From Haloferula luteola (GTDB lineage Bacteria > Verrucomicrobiota > Verrucomicrobiia > Verrucomicrobiales > Akkermansiaceae), in contig NZ_JACHFD010000003.1 of the NCBI RefSeq assembly GCF_014201715.1, positions 124,001-188,000 of the forward strand: DNA of 64,000 bases. The letters are read 5' to 3'. The notes below the pieces were generated by a model. That model was not told the DNA's origin and did no database searches. It saw only the letters and a list, made by a program, of their open reading frames with translations. Made by a program: the position numbers and the translations under genes. This document shows positions 54,491-63,097 of the stretch, piece after piece. Every line of letters starts with the position of its first letter. Position 1 is the first letter of the stretch.

Positions 54491-55590
54491 AAGTGCTCCA
54501 AGTCCTGCCGGAAATGAACTCGGGCGGCGTCGAACGCGGCACCTTGGAACTCGCTGCCCACTTGGCGGCTCACGGCCATCAGTCGCTCGTCCTTTCCGGA
54601 GGAGGTCGACTGGTTCCCCGACTCGAAGCCGCGGGCTCCCGCCACATCACCCTTCCTGTCGGTCGGAAATCCCTCTCGACCCTGCTACTCATCTCCAAGC
54701 TTCGTCGACTTCTCGAAACCGAGCGCCCGGATATTCTCCACCTTCGGTCCCGAGTTCCCGCTTGGGTTCTTTGGTTCGCCTGGCACCGCCTGCACCCCAA
54801 AGATCGCCCTCACCTCGTCACCACCGTTCACGGCTTCTACTCCGTCAGCCGCTGGTCGGAGATCATGACCCGTGGAGAGCGTGTCATCTGCGTCTCGGAG
54901 AGCATTCGCGACTACGTGCTTCAAAACTACCCCTCGACACCTAACGAAATTCTTCGGGTGGTTCCACGCGGCGTCGATCCCGCCGAATATCCCTTTGGAT
55001 TCCGCCCCGAGCCCGCTTGGCGCCGAGACTTCGAAACCCAGTTCCCCGAAACTCGCGAAAAACGCCTCATCACCCTTCCCGGAAGAATCACTCGACTCAA
55101 AGGCCACGAAGACCTCCTGACCCTCCTCCGGGGATTGTCCGACCTCCCCGACATCCACGCTCTCGTCGTCGGCGGCGCCCATCCTCGCAAGCAAGCCTAC
55201 CTCGAAGAAGTCCGCAAAAAAGTCCGTGATGCCGGACTGGAAAATCGCATCACCTTCACCGGAAATCGCGATGACCTGAGGAACATCCTCGCCCTATCCA
55301 CCCTCGTCCTTTCCCTCACCCAGCAACCTGAATCCTTCGGGCGCACCACCCTTGAAGCTCTCGCCATGGGCATCCCCGTCGCTGGATACGATCACGGTGG
55401 AGTCGGCGAGCAACTCAACGTCATCTATCCGCAAGGGAAACTCCTACCCAACGCCCCCGAAGCGGCCATCCCCATCATTCGCCAACTGCTGGCGGATGCC
55501 CCCAGCGTTCGACGGCCCAACCCATTCACCCTGCAAGCCATGCTCATGGGAACCTTGGAAGTGTATCGTGAACTCCATGGCGAAGGCTAG
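54487..55590 (+). CDS. GT4 family glycosyltransferase
   Basis: A 367-residue GT-B glycosyltransferase (group 1). The acceptor domain starts KVLQVLPEMNSGGVERGTLELA, and TVHGFYSVSRWSEIMTRGERVICVSESIRDYV leads to the donor domain (LPGRITRLKGHEDLLTLL). ESFGRTTLEALAMGIPVAGYDHGGVGEQL is the EX7E-type nucleotide-sugar region. No membrane helices are seen, so it works on the inner face of the inner membrane. It is the third gene of the acyltransferase-ELM1-GT4 unit. Its stop overlaps the convergent histidine kinase stop by four bases. Confidence 0.92.
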   Translation: MKVLQVLPEMNSGGVERGTLELAAHLAAHGHQSLVLSGGGRLVPRLEAAGSRHITLPVGRKSLSTLLLISKLRRLLETERPDILHLRSRVPAWVLWFAWHRLHPKDRPHLVTTVHGFYSVSRWSEIMTRGERVICVSESIRDYVLQNYPSTPNEILRVVPRGVDPAEYPFGFRPEPAWRRDFETQFPETREKRLITLPGRITRLKGHEDLLTLLRGLSDLPDIHALVVGGAHPRKQAYLEEVRKKVRDAGLENRITFTGNRDDLRNILALSTLVLSLTQQPESFGRTTLEALAMGIPVAGYDHGGVGEQLNVIYPQGKLLPNAPEAAIPIIRQLLADAPSVRRPNPFTLQAMLMGTLEVYRELHGEG

Positions 55591-57566
55591 ATTTCCGCAG
55601 GAAATGACACCCGCAGTGTGAGCCCGCGCGTCTCACCGCAGACAAAAATAAATTCCCCCCTCAGCGACTCTGCCCGCTGCCTCAAGGCTCGCAAAGTCGA
55701 TGGTCGCTCCCGCTTTTCCACCGGGATCCCCACCCCATCGTCACGAATCTCCAGACTCACCCGACCCTCCTCGGCCTTGACCGAAATCCACACCGCGCTC
55801 GCTGCGGCATGCCTCAGAATATTGTGCAGAGCCTCCCTGAAAAAGAGGAACAGGTGCCGGTTCTGCTCATCATTCAATTCCAGCTCCCACGAAGGATCAT
55901 CCGCCGAAAAATGCCAATCCAAGCGCTCCAGCATGATCGAAGCCGTCTCGCGCAAATGCTCCACCGTCCCAATTCGGTGGCCTCCTCCCGGGCGTAACAA
56001 CCACACGATGTCCCGCACCGCACTCACGGTTTCCGCTGCGATTCGCTGAATCCGCTTCAACTCATCGGAAGCCCCTAACCGTCCTTCCGCCAGATCGGCA
56101 AACATCTGGATACTCCCCAAATTGCTGCCCACCTCATCGTGCAAATCCCCGGCAATCCTCTCGCGCACCTCCAGCAACTTCCGCTTTTCTCTCATCCGGA
56201 AACGAATCGGCAAGGCGATCAATAACGCTGTCCCCACCAAACTCGCCAACACCACTGCCCACACCGCAATTCGATTCCACCGCTGGACAATCGCCCGCCC
56301 CTCGGCTCGCAGCTCGTACTGCCGAGTCTCCAGCTCACGGCGGCGGTCCAGCCTTTTCAGCCAATCCACCATTGGCACCAGACGCCCTTCCGGACCAAAC
56401 CCGTCCGTCAAACTCTGAGAACTCCAGTAGCGCCCTCCCGGCCCCACCATGTTCTCCATTCCCTCCGCACTGCGCACACCCAGTCCCGCTGCGAGATTCG
56501 TCGTCCCATCCAACACCTCAATCTCGCTGAACGCACAAAATGCCGGGTAGCTGTCAAACGGCTTCCACAAACGCGTCGCCGTCAACCTGACATACCGCAC
56601 CCCCTCGGCGACCACCTCCCCATCAAACGGATTGTGCCCGGGATTCGGCAACGCAAACCGCACCGGCTCGGCCCCCGCCAGCTCCGACCGGTGCGCCGCC
56701 GTTCTCACCTCAAACTGCTCAGGAAACCCAAACCCACTCGGCAAATCCGGCGTCGGTCGCTTCGCCGGATACAGACGAATCCGATCCATCCGGCAAAGCT
56801 TCCCCAAATCCAAATCCACTGTCACCGGATCATCCGGCGATTTCATCGGCTTCGAAAGCCACCCAACATTGCCATGATCTCCCTCCTTCACCTCCGGCAA
56901 ACCAAGCGGCGTCTGCCCATCGACCAAATAGCCGGCTGACCATTGCCAGGGCGTCAGCGGTGCCTGTCCCGACAACGCTTTCACGCTTCCGTTGCGAGCC
57001 ACATTCCGCCCCTCCGACATCACCAGGCATTCCGCCCAAGCATGCACATAGTTCAATCCCTCATCGGGATCCGGAAACAATCGCCCCGCCCGAATCACCA
57101 ACGCCACCGCTGTCGTCTCTGACGGCGCTTCCAAAATCAACGGATGGCCCGCACGCACGGGATCTCCCCACAAGCCCTCAAATCCGCCCACTCGCCGCTC
57201 AGCACCATCGGCACCCAACGCCCAAACTTCCACCGCATCCGGCATCCCAAACTGCGGCTCCAAACCGCGTGCATCGTAACGCCGCGCCGGCACCAAAATC
57301 ACCTCGTCGATCTTCACCGGCGCTTCCCAGCGAATCTCCACCTCATGACGATCGGCATCCGTGGGCCATTCCGCCGAATGCTGGGACGCAAAGCCACCGC
57401 GTCCGCCCTGGTCATCAATCGGAACCCTCGGCAATCCTTCCGCTTCTCCCTCCAATGCCCGAACTTCCGCCTCCACCTCCGGGAGCCTGCGCGAAAACAC
57501 CCTCGCCCAATCGCCTTCATCCGCCAACGGCAAGGCCAGCAGCAGCACCATCCCCCATCCCTTCAT
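55587..57566 (-). CDS. Sensor histidine kinase with discoidin-like sensor region
   Basis: A 659-residue membrane kinase. After a signal-like start, residues about 60-355 hold two regions like F5/8 type C (discoidin) domains, each with KIDEVILVPARRYD/RMDRIRLYPAKRP and VRYVRLTATRLW strands, typical of carbohydrate-binding folds. A helix (433-455) crosses the membrane. HisKA_3-type dimerisation has His476 in IAGDLHDEVGSNLGSIQ; the ATPase has N582 in REALHNILRHA and DDGVGIP (609-615). This is the NarX/DegS class, whose partners are LuxR/NarL regulators, but none is nearby. It overlaps malQ by ATGA, so the sensor and a starch/maltodextrin enzyme are cotranscribed. Confidence 0.9.
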   Translation of the reverse strand: MKGWGMVLLLALPLADEGDWARVFSRRLPEVEAEVRALEGEAEGLPRVPIDDQGGRGGFASQHSAEWPTDADRHEVEIRWEAPVKIDEVILVPARRYDARGLEPQFGMPDAVEVWALGADGAERRVGGFEGLWGDPVRAGHPLILEAPSETTAVALVIRAGRLFPDPDEGLNYVHAWAECLVMSEGRNVARNGSVKALSGQAPLTPWQWSAGYLVDGQTPLGLPEVKEGDHGNVGWLSKPMKSPDDPVTVDLDLGKLCRMDRIRLYPAKRPTPDLPSGFGFPEQFEVRTAAHRSELAGAEPVRFALPNPGHNPFDGEVVAEGVRYVRLTATRLWKPFDSYPAFCAFSEIEVLDGTTNLAAGLGVRSAEGMENMVGPGGRYWSSQSLTDGFGPEGRLVPMVDWLKRLDRRRELETRQYELRAEGRAIVQRWNRIAVWAVVLASLVGTALLIALPIRFRMREKRKLLEVRERIAGDLHDEVGSNLGSIQMFADLAEGRLGASDELKRIQRIAAETVSAVRDIVWLLRPGGGHRIGTVEHLRETASIMLERLDWHFSADDPSWELELNDEQNRHLFLFFREALHNILRHAAASAVWISVKAEEGRVSLEIRDDGVGIPVEKRERPSTLRALRQRAESLRGEFIFVCGETRGLTLRVSFPAEI

Positions 57567-59194
57567 CGCTCGATTCCGCGTTCACTTTGCAGGATCATTT
57601 CCTGCCACTCCTTCCAAGCCTTCCGCCGACCACTCACTTCCGCAGTCTCTGGAACGCGATAGCTCCAATTCTGCCCTCCCACCGTTCCCGGTTGGTTGAT
57701 CCGCTCCGCCGATCGATAAAAATCCGTAATCAAAATCGCCGCATAACGGGATCTCGCCGCCATCAAAGCGCGAACCAGAGCCCCATAAACCCCGTCATCA
57801 AAAGCCCCCTCCGCCTCCAAGCCCGCGAACTCCGCCAAAGCCTGCCACGTTTCACGCACCTCCTTCCGGTCGTCCTCATCCTCATTCTCCAACGACGCGC
57901 GCCGGCGGAAATCCTCCCACATCGCCGGGATCGAATCATGATCGTGCGTCGCATACGTCGCAAACGAACACTCCGGGAACTCTTCACCCGGGATCACTCG
58001 TCCCTCCTGATCCCGATCCCAATGAGGGATCCGAAACCCGGGGATCCCCAACGAAGCCAGATGAGGACGGACATAATCCGGCACACACCCCAGATCTTCC
58101 GCCACCACTTCCGCAGTGCCCGCCGCGCTCTGAATCACCCGCAACCGCCGATCCCCATCCGCACGATTCGCATCACAATTCGTCTCATAATCGTCCGGTC
58201 TCGGCACCCACCGCGGAAGCGCTCCTCCCGTCCGCTCCGCAGCCTCGGAACCACTCAGATCGAGGAATTCTCCGTTCCGGCTCGGCGACCATGGAAAAGC
58301 ATAGATCCGATAAAATCCCAGCACGTGGTCGATGCGAAAAATGTGGAAAACATCCGTCAGCTTGTCGATCCGGCGGCGCCACCAAGGATAACCTTCTGCC
58401 GCCATTCGCCCCCACCGATACAACGGAATCCCCCAGTTCTGCCCCCACTTCCGAATGAACGCATCGTGCTTGAAAACCGTTTCCGGAGGAGCCCCGCCCG
58501 ACCAATCGAGATCGAAGTCCTCTCGCTGCATGTAGACGTCCGCCGACGATCGACTCACCCCGATCGGAATGTCGCCCATCAACCTCACTCCACAGGCATC
58601 CGCTCTCCGCCGAACCTCCCGCCATTGTCGGAAACACAACCACTGCACCCAGGCGAAATACGCTCGCCACTCTGGCTCGCGCTCCACGACCTCGCGTGCG
58701 GATGCCACCGTCTGCCATCCCTCAGGCCAGGTCTCCCACTGCGCACTTCCTTGCTTCTCCACCAGCACCCGGAAAAAAGTGTAGTCTTCCAGCCAATCCG
58801 CCTCCGCAGCACAGAACCTGGCAAACTCCTCATGAAGCGCTGCCGCCTGCTGCCCCCACCGCGCCCAGGCCGACCTCAGCGCACCTTGCTTCCATTCTCG
58901 CACCGTCGAGTAATCCACCGCCGCCGCCGACTCCGGTACGCCACCCTTAAGATCCACTCCCGGCACCTCCTCCATCGTCAGGTAAAGCGGCTCCAACGCG
59001 ACCGATGAAATCGCATTGTAGGGGCTATCATCCGTGCCCATCTCATTGATCGGCAGCAACTGCAAAACCCTCACCTCGTGCTTCGCACACAACTCCAACC
59101 ATTCGATCAATGCTCGGGTGTCCCCGATACCACCATCGCCATCCCGCCGCGCGCTGAACACCGGCAAAAGCAACCCTGCATACCTCCGATTCAC
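57563..59194 (-). CDS. malQ: 4-alpha-glucanotransferase (amylomaltase)
   Basis: Transfers maltosyl units between maltodextrins (GH77), releasing glucose. The 543 residues begin RRYAGLLLPVFSARRDGDGGIGD and LLPINEMGTDDSPYNAISSVAL, as in bacterial MalQ. Catalytic parts visible are FRIDHVLGFYRIYAFP (nucleophile Asp), VAEDLGCVPDYVRP (acid/base Glu), and ATHDHDSIPAMWED. The start is GTG 59194. It is first in the malQ-kinase unit, overlapping the kinase start by ATGA. It acts in the cytoplasm together with the glycogen enzymes elsewhere in the window. Confidence 0.95.
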   Translation of the reverse strand: MNRRYAGLLLPVFSARRDGDGGIGDTRALIEWLELCAKHEVRVLQLLPINEMGTDDSPYNAISSVALEPLYLTMEEVPGVDLKGGVPESAAAVDYSTVREWKQGALRSAWARWGQQAAALHEEFARFCAAEADWLEDYTFFRVLVEKQGSAQWETWPEGWQTVASAREVVEREPEWRAYFAWVQWLCFRQWREVRRRADACGVRLMGDIPIGVSRSSADVYMQREDFDLDWSGGAPPETVFKHDAFIRKWGQNWGIPLYRWGRMAAEGYPWWRRRIDKLTDVFHIFRIDHVLGFYRIYAFPWSPSRNGEFLDLSGSEAAERTGGALPRWVPRPDDYETNCDANRADGDRRLRVIQSAAGTAEVVAEDLGCVPDYVRPHLASLGIPGFRIPHWDRDQEGRVIPGEEFPECSFATYATHDHDSIPAMWEDFRRRASLENEDEDDRKEVRETWQALAEFAGLEAEGAFDDGVYGALVRALMAARSRYAAILITDFYRSAERINQPGTVGGQNWSYRVPETAEVSGRRKAWKEWQEMILQSERGIER

Positions 59195-59295
59195 GACCCT
59201 ATCTGCCCCTCACCGACTCACCACGCAAGCCCAGGCCCCGCCGAACTCGCGAAAAAGCCACGGCCTGCCGATCCTCCTCCTCCTCGATCCGAAAA

Positions 59296-59327
59296 CAAAA
59301 AGGCCCCGGCTCACTTTCGCCGGGGCC
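59296..59327 (-). terminator. Rho-independent terminator of guaBA
   Basis: Read on the minus strand, GGCCCCGGC (59327-59319) pairs with GCCGGGGCC (59310-59302) over an eight-base loop, followed by TTTTT (59301-59297). It lies just after the guaA stop and before the malQ start on the same strand, so it isolates the two units. Confidence 0.9.
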
Positions 59328-59338
59328 CCTGAAATCGA

Positions 59339-60862
59339 TCACTCCCACTCGATGCTCGCCGGCGGTTTCGTCGAAACATCATACAGCACCCGATTGATCC
59401 CCTTCACGCCATTGAGGATGTCGTTGCTCGTCTCCCGCAACAGAGAATAGGGCAGTTCCACCCAGTCCGCGGTCATCGCGTCCTCACTGATCACCGCTCG
59501 GAGGGAAATCGCCCACTCATAGCTGCGTTCGTCTCCTTTCACACCCACCGTTTTCACCGGAACCAATCCCGCATAGGCCTGCCACACACGGTCATACCAG
59601 CCGGATTCCTTGAGGTGACCAATGAAGATCGCATCGCAATTCCGAATGATCTCCAAACGTTCCTCCGTGACCTCTCCTGGGCAACGCACAGCCAAACCAG
59701 GCCCCGGGAACGGATGGCGATGGAGGATATCATGAGGAATTCCCAACGAAGTTCCCAAAGCCCGAACCTCGTCCTTGAACAGCTCAGCCAAGGGCTCAAG
59801 CACCTTTCCTTGCGCTTGCAGCTCCAAAATCCGATCGACTCGATTGTGGTGAGTCTTGATCTTCGAGGCCTTCGACTTCGCATTCGACGCACTCTCGATC
59901 ACATCCGGATACAACGTGCCCTGCGCGAGCAACTCGGCATTGCCCACCGAATCCCAGAACACATCGATGAACAGATTCCCAATGATCTCGCGCTTCTTCT
60001 CCGGTTCAGTCACCCCGGCCAGCGCCGTCAGAAATCGCTCCGAGGCGTCCACCGTTTCGATCGGCACCCCCATGCGGTGGAAATTGTTGCGCACTTCGTC
60101 GCCCTCATCCTTCCGCATCAGACCGTGATCGACGAAAATGGCGCGCATGTTCACGCCCGCCTCGTGAAGAAGAACGGCAAGCACCGTACTATCAACACCA
60201 CCGGAAACACCACACACCACCTGCTTGGTGCCCACCGTCTCACGAATACCGTCCAGCAGCTCTTTCTTGAAGTCCTCAATCCGGAAAGGCTCCAACTTCT
60301 CGGCATGAAGCAGGAAATTGTGGAGAATCCGCGTTCCTTCATGACTGTGGGTCACTTCCGGGTGGAATTGAATGCCAAACCAGCGCTCACCCCATTGCAG
60401 CGATACCGGAGTGCCATGTTGGTTGCGCGCAATCACCTGGCAGTTCGATGGCAAATCCGACACCGTGTCTGAGTGGCTCATCCACACCTGGGACTCACGA
60501 GACAATCCCTCATACAGACCCTTGGTCTCTGCGGGGACCAACTTCGCAGGCCCATACTCGCGCTTATCGCTTGCCTGCACACTGCCCCCGAACTTGATGT
60601 TCAACAGCTGCATGCCATAGCAAACACCCAAAACCGGAACCCCAAAGGCCTGCAGCGCATCAAAATCAATGTCCGGAGCATCCGGCTCACTCGTACTGCG
60701 CGGACCACCGGAAAGAATGATCGCTCCCGGTTTCCCAATATCGGGAAACTCCTCCAAGGCATAGAGCTTGGCAAAATACCCCAACTCCCGGACCCGACGC
60801 ACGATCAACTGGGTATACTGGGAGCCGAAATCGAGAACGGCAACGTGTTGAATTTCCTCCAT
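59339..60862 (-). CDS. guaA: GMP synthase (glutamine-hydrolysing)
   Basis: Last step of GMP synthesis, converting XMP to GMP with glutamine and ATP. ATG 60862 (MEEIQHVAVLD) is used; the frame is open upstream to 61051 but overlaps guaB. The 507 residues have the class I amidotransferase domain (VLDFGSQYTQLI; nucleophile Cys in PVLGVCYGMQLL; WFGIQFHPEVTHS), the ATP-PP loop CGVSGGVDSTVLA, and the dimerisation domain ending NRVLYDVSTKPPASIEWE. It lies 28 bases downstream of guaB, so the two form a guaBA operon closed by a strong terminator. Confidence 0.97.
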   Translation of the reverse strand: MEEIQHVAVLDFGSQYTQLIVRRVRELGYFAKLYALEEFPDIGKPGAIILSGGPRSTSEPDAPDIDFDALQAFGVPVLGVCYGMQLLNIKFGGSVQASDKREYGPAKLVPAETKGLYEGLSRESQVWMSHSDTVSDLPSNCQVIARNQHGTPVSLQWGERWFGIQFHPEVTHSHEGTRILHNFLLHAEKLEPFRIEDFKKELLDGIRETVGTKQVVCGVSGGVDSTVLAVLLHEAGVNMRAIFVDHGLMRKDEGDEVRNNFHRMGVPIETVDASERFLTALAGVTEPEKKREIIGNLFIDVFWDSVGNAELLAQGTLYPDVIESASNAKSKASKIKTHHNRVDRILELQAQGKVLEPLAELFKDEVRALGTSLGIPHDILHRHPFPGPGLAVRCPGEVTEERLEIIRNCDAIFIGHLKESGWYDRVWQAYAGLVPVKTVGVKGDERSYEWAISLRAVISEDAMTADWVELPYSLLRETSNDILNGVKGINRVLYDVSTKPPASIEWE

Positions 60863-60890
60863 GATAGAAAAGGGGTTCGGTTCCGAACGA

Positions 60891-62345
60891 TCAGGCGATC
60901 GGCTGGTAATTCGTAGGCTCTTCGGTGATGACAATATCGTGGACGTGGCTTTCACGAAGCCCGCCAGGAGTGATCCGGGTAAACAGCGCCCGCTCACGCA
61001 GCTCAGCCAAATTGTTCGCACCCACATACCCCAGCCCCGAACGAAGTCCACCCATCAACTGGAACACCACGTCAGCCAAGGGACCTTTGTAAGGCACTCG
61101 CCCTTCCACCCCCTCGGCCACCAGCTTCCCAGACGAGTTCTGATTGTAGCGGTCGCCAGCACCCTTCTGCATCGCGCCGATCGAACCCATGCCGCGATAC
61201 GTTTTGAACCGCCTCCCCTGCGAATAAACTGTCTGCCCCGGGCTCTCGCGCGTGCCCGCCAGCAGCGAACCCAGCATCACCAGATCCGCACCGGCCGCAA
61301 TCGCCTTCACCACATCACCGGAATAGCGAATCCCACCATCGGCAATCACCCGCACACCACGCTCCCGGCAATAGCCCGCCACATTCTGAATGGCCGTGAA
61401 CTGCGGCATCCCCACTCCAGAAATCACCCGTGTGGTGCAGATCGAACCTGGCCCCACCCCCACTTTGATCGCGCTGGCACCTGCATCCGCCAAATCTTTC
61501 GCTCCCTCCTCCGTCACCACGTTCCCGGCCACCACGGGGCGGTCCGATAGCTCGCGTAACTTCCCGATCACCTCCAACACCCGCATCGTGTGCCCCGTCG
61601 CGGCATCAATGAACAAAGCATCTGCACCTGCATCCAACACCGCCTTGGCGCGCTCCAGGAAATCAGGACCCACGCCCACCGCCGCGCCACAACGCAAACG
61701 ACCATTGGGATCCTTCGCCGCCTCGGTGAACGCAGCACGCTTTTCAATGTCCGCACCGGTGATCAATCCCACCAGTCGACCTTCTCCATCCACCAGTGGC
61801 AACTTTTCGATCCGATTCTGATAGAGCACCCGCCGCGCCTCCTCCAACTCGGTCGTTGGCGGCGCCGTCACCAGCTTTTCCCGGGGCGTCATCACATCCG
61901 ACACCTTGGCCGAGCCATCATCGAGATAGCGAATGTCACGCCCCGTGATCATGCCCTCCAAACGGCCTTGGGCATCCACCACAGGGAATCCAGAGAACCC
62001 ATACTCCGCCATGATCGCCTTAACGTCGTCGACCGTCTGGTCACGGCGCACCGTCATCGGGCTCAAAATCACCGCGTTCTCCGAGCGCTTCACCCGCGAC
62101 ACCATCGAAGCCTGGGTATCGATCGGGCAAGCGCGGTGAATCACCCCCATGCCGCCCTCTCGGGCGAGAGCAATCGCCAGCTCCGCCTCCGAAACGGTAT
62201 CCATCGCCGCCGAAACGACAGGAATGCGAAGCTGAATGTCTTGAGAAACCGAAGTCGAAAGATCGGTGTTAGCCGGGAGCACCGAGCTCAACCGGGGAGT
62301 CAAAAGGACGTCGTCGAATGAGAGACCAAGAGTGATGTCCGCCAT
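60891..62345 (-). CDS. guaB: IMP dehydrogenase
   Basis: Oxidises IMP to XMP with NAD+, the committed step of guanine nucleotide synthesis. The 484 residues include the barrel opening [19 protein letters not shown], the tandem CBS (Bateman) module (about 95-210, [27 protein letters not shown]-type repeats; TGRDIRYL and TGADIEKR), the catalytic cysteine loop [11 protein letters not shown], the [12 protein letters not shown] phosphate site, and the flap with [10 protein letters not shown] and the RYNQ segment. The CBS module allows ATP/GTP regulation in many species. It is first in the guaBA operon. Confidence 0.97.
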   Translation of the reverse strand: MADITLGLSFDDVLLTPRLSSVLPANTDLSTSVSQDIQLRIPVVSAAMDTVSEAELAIALAREGGMGVIHRACPIDTQASMVSRVKRSENAVILSPMTVRRDQTVDDVKAIMAEYGFSGFPVVDAQGRLEGMITGRDIRYLDDGSAKVSDVMTPREKLVTAPPTTELEEARRVLYQNRIEKLPLVDGEGRLVGLITGADIEKRAAFTEAAKDPNGRLRCGAAVGVGPDFLERAKAVLDAGADALFIDAATGHTMRVLEVIGKLRELSDRPVVAGNVVTEEGAKDLADAGASAIKVGVGPGSICTTRVISGVGMPQFTAIQNVAGYCRERGVRVIADGGIRYSGDVVKAIAAGADLVMLGSLLAGTRESPGQTVYSQGRRFKTYRGMGSIGAMQKGAGDRYNQNSSGKLVAEGVEGRVPYKGPLADVVFQLMGGLRSGLGYVGANNLAELRERALFTRITPGGLRESHVHDIVITEEPTNYQPIA

Positions 62346-62410
62346 GGCGGAGTCAATGGAGCCGGCCGGGGCGAATCAAGCCTGAATACACCCCAAGCTC
62401 GGAAAAACCT

Positions 62411-63028
62411 TCACGAAAGCGAGAAATCCAAGGGGGCGGGAATCGCCTGAACCTTCATGCCAGCCTGTTGGGCCGCCATGATGCCCGCTGGCGCATCCTC
62501 CACTGCCAGACACTTGGTTGGATCAACCCCGAGCAATTCAGCCGCCTTCAGGAACACATCCGGCGCCGGTTTGCCCACCGCCACATCGTCGGCCGTCACC
62601 ACTTCATCGAACAAATCCGAGAGCTCCAATGCCTGCAGCGTCTTTTCGATCACCAGCCGCGTCCCCCCCGTCGCAATCGCCATCGGAATCCGTCCCCGAC
62701 AACGGCGCGCAAATTCCACCACCTCCACAATCTCATCCACTTGAGGCAAACGCGCGAGAAAGGCTTCCCGCTTTTTCATCGCCACGGCTTCAGGATTCAA
62801 CTTCAGGCCGTAGTCCCCGTTCAACTGAACCACGATGTCCTTCGTGGGCCGTCCGCCCATCGCATAAAAGACATCCTCCTGAAACACATTGGCGGCTCCA
62901 TAGAATGCCAGCGCCTCACACCAAGCGGCGAAATGCGCAGGCATCGAGTTCACCAGAGTGCCATCACAATCGAAGACGATTCCTTCGATCCCATCCAATT
63001 CCCATTCGATGCTTCCGACGCTTGCCAT
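62411..63028 (-). CDS. HAD-superfamily phosphatase (beta-phosphoglucomutase-like)
   Basis: A 205-residue HAD hydrolase. Motif I is FDCDGTLVNS with the nucleophile aspartate, motif II is IATGGTR, motif III is in VAVGKPAPDVF and motif IV is VEDAPAGIMAAQQAGM. A helical cap (HFAAWCEALAFYG) fits the phosphoglycolate phosphatase/beta-phosphoglucomutase subfamily. The second residue after the nucleophile is Asp (DCD), as in phosphatases and mutases. ATG 63028 is used, with a further in-frame ATG at 63037. It lies between the UDP-glucose pyrophosphorylase and guaB; the substrate is unknown. Confidence 0.9.
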   Translation of the reverse strand: MASVGSIEWELDGIEGIVFDCDGTLVNSMPAHFAAWCEALAFYGAANVFQEDVFYAMGGRPTKDIVVQLNGDYGLKLNPEAVAMKKREAFLARLPQVDEIVEVVEFARRCRGRIPMAIATGGTRLVIEKTLQALELSDLFDEVVTADDVAVGKPAPDVFLKAAELLGVDPTKCLAVEDAPAGIMAAQQAGMKVQAIPAPLDFSLS

Positions 63029-63097
63029 CGGGGGCACGGCGTATCAGCCCCCCCGGATATGGCAAGCTAACATCGACTGCGACGACGACACATTTGC

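Noticed and set aside
56960-59008. 682-codon plus-strand open frame
   Set aside because: Antisense to malQ and the kinase; proline/arginine-rich shadow protein with no family pattern.
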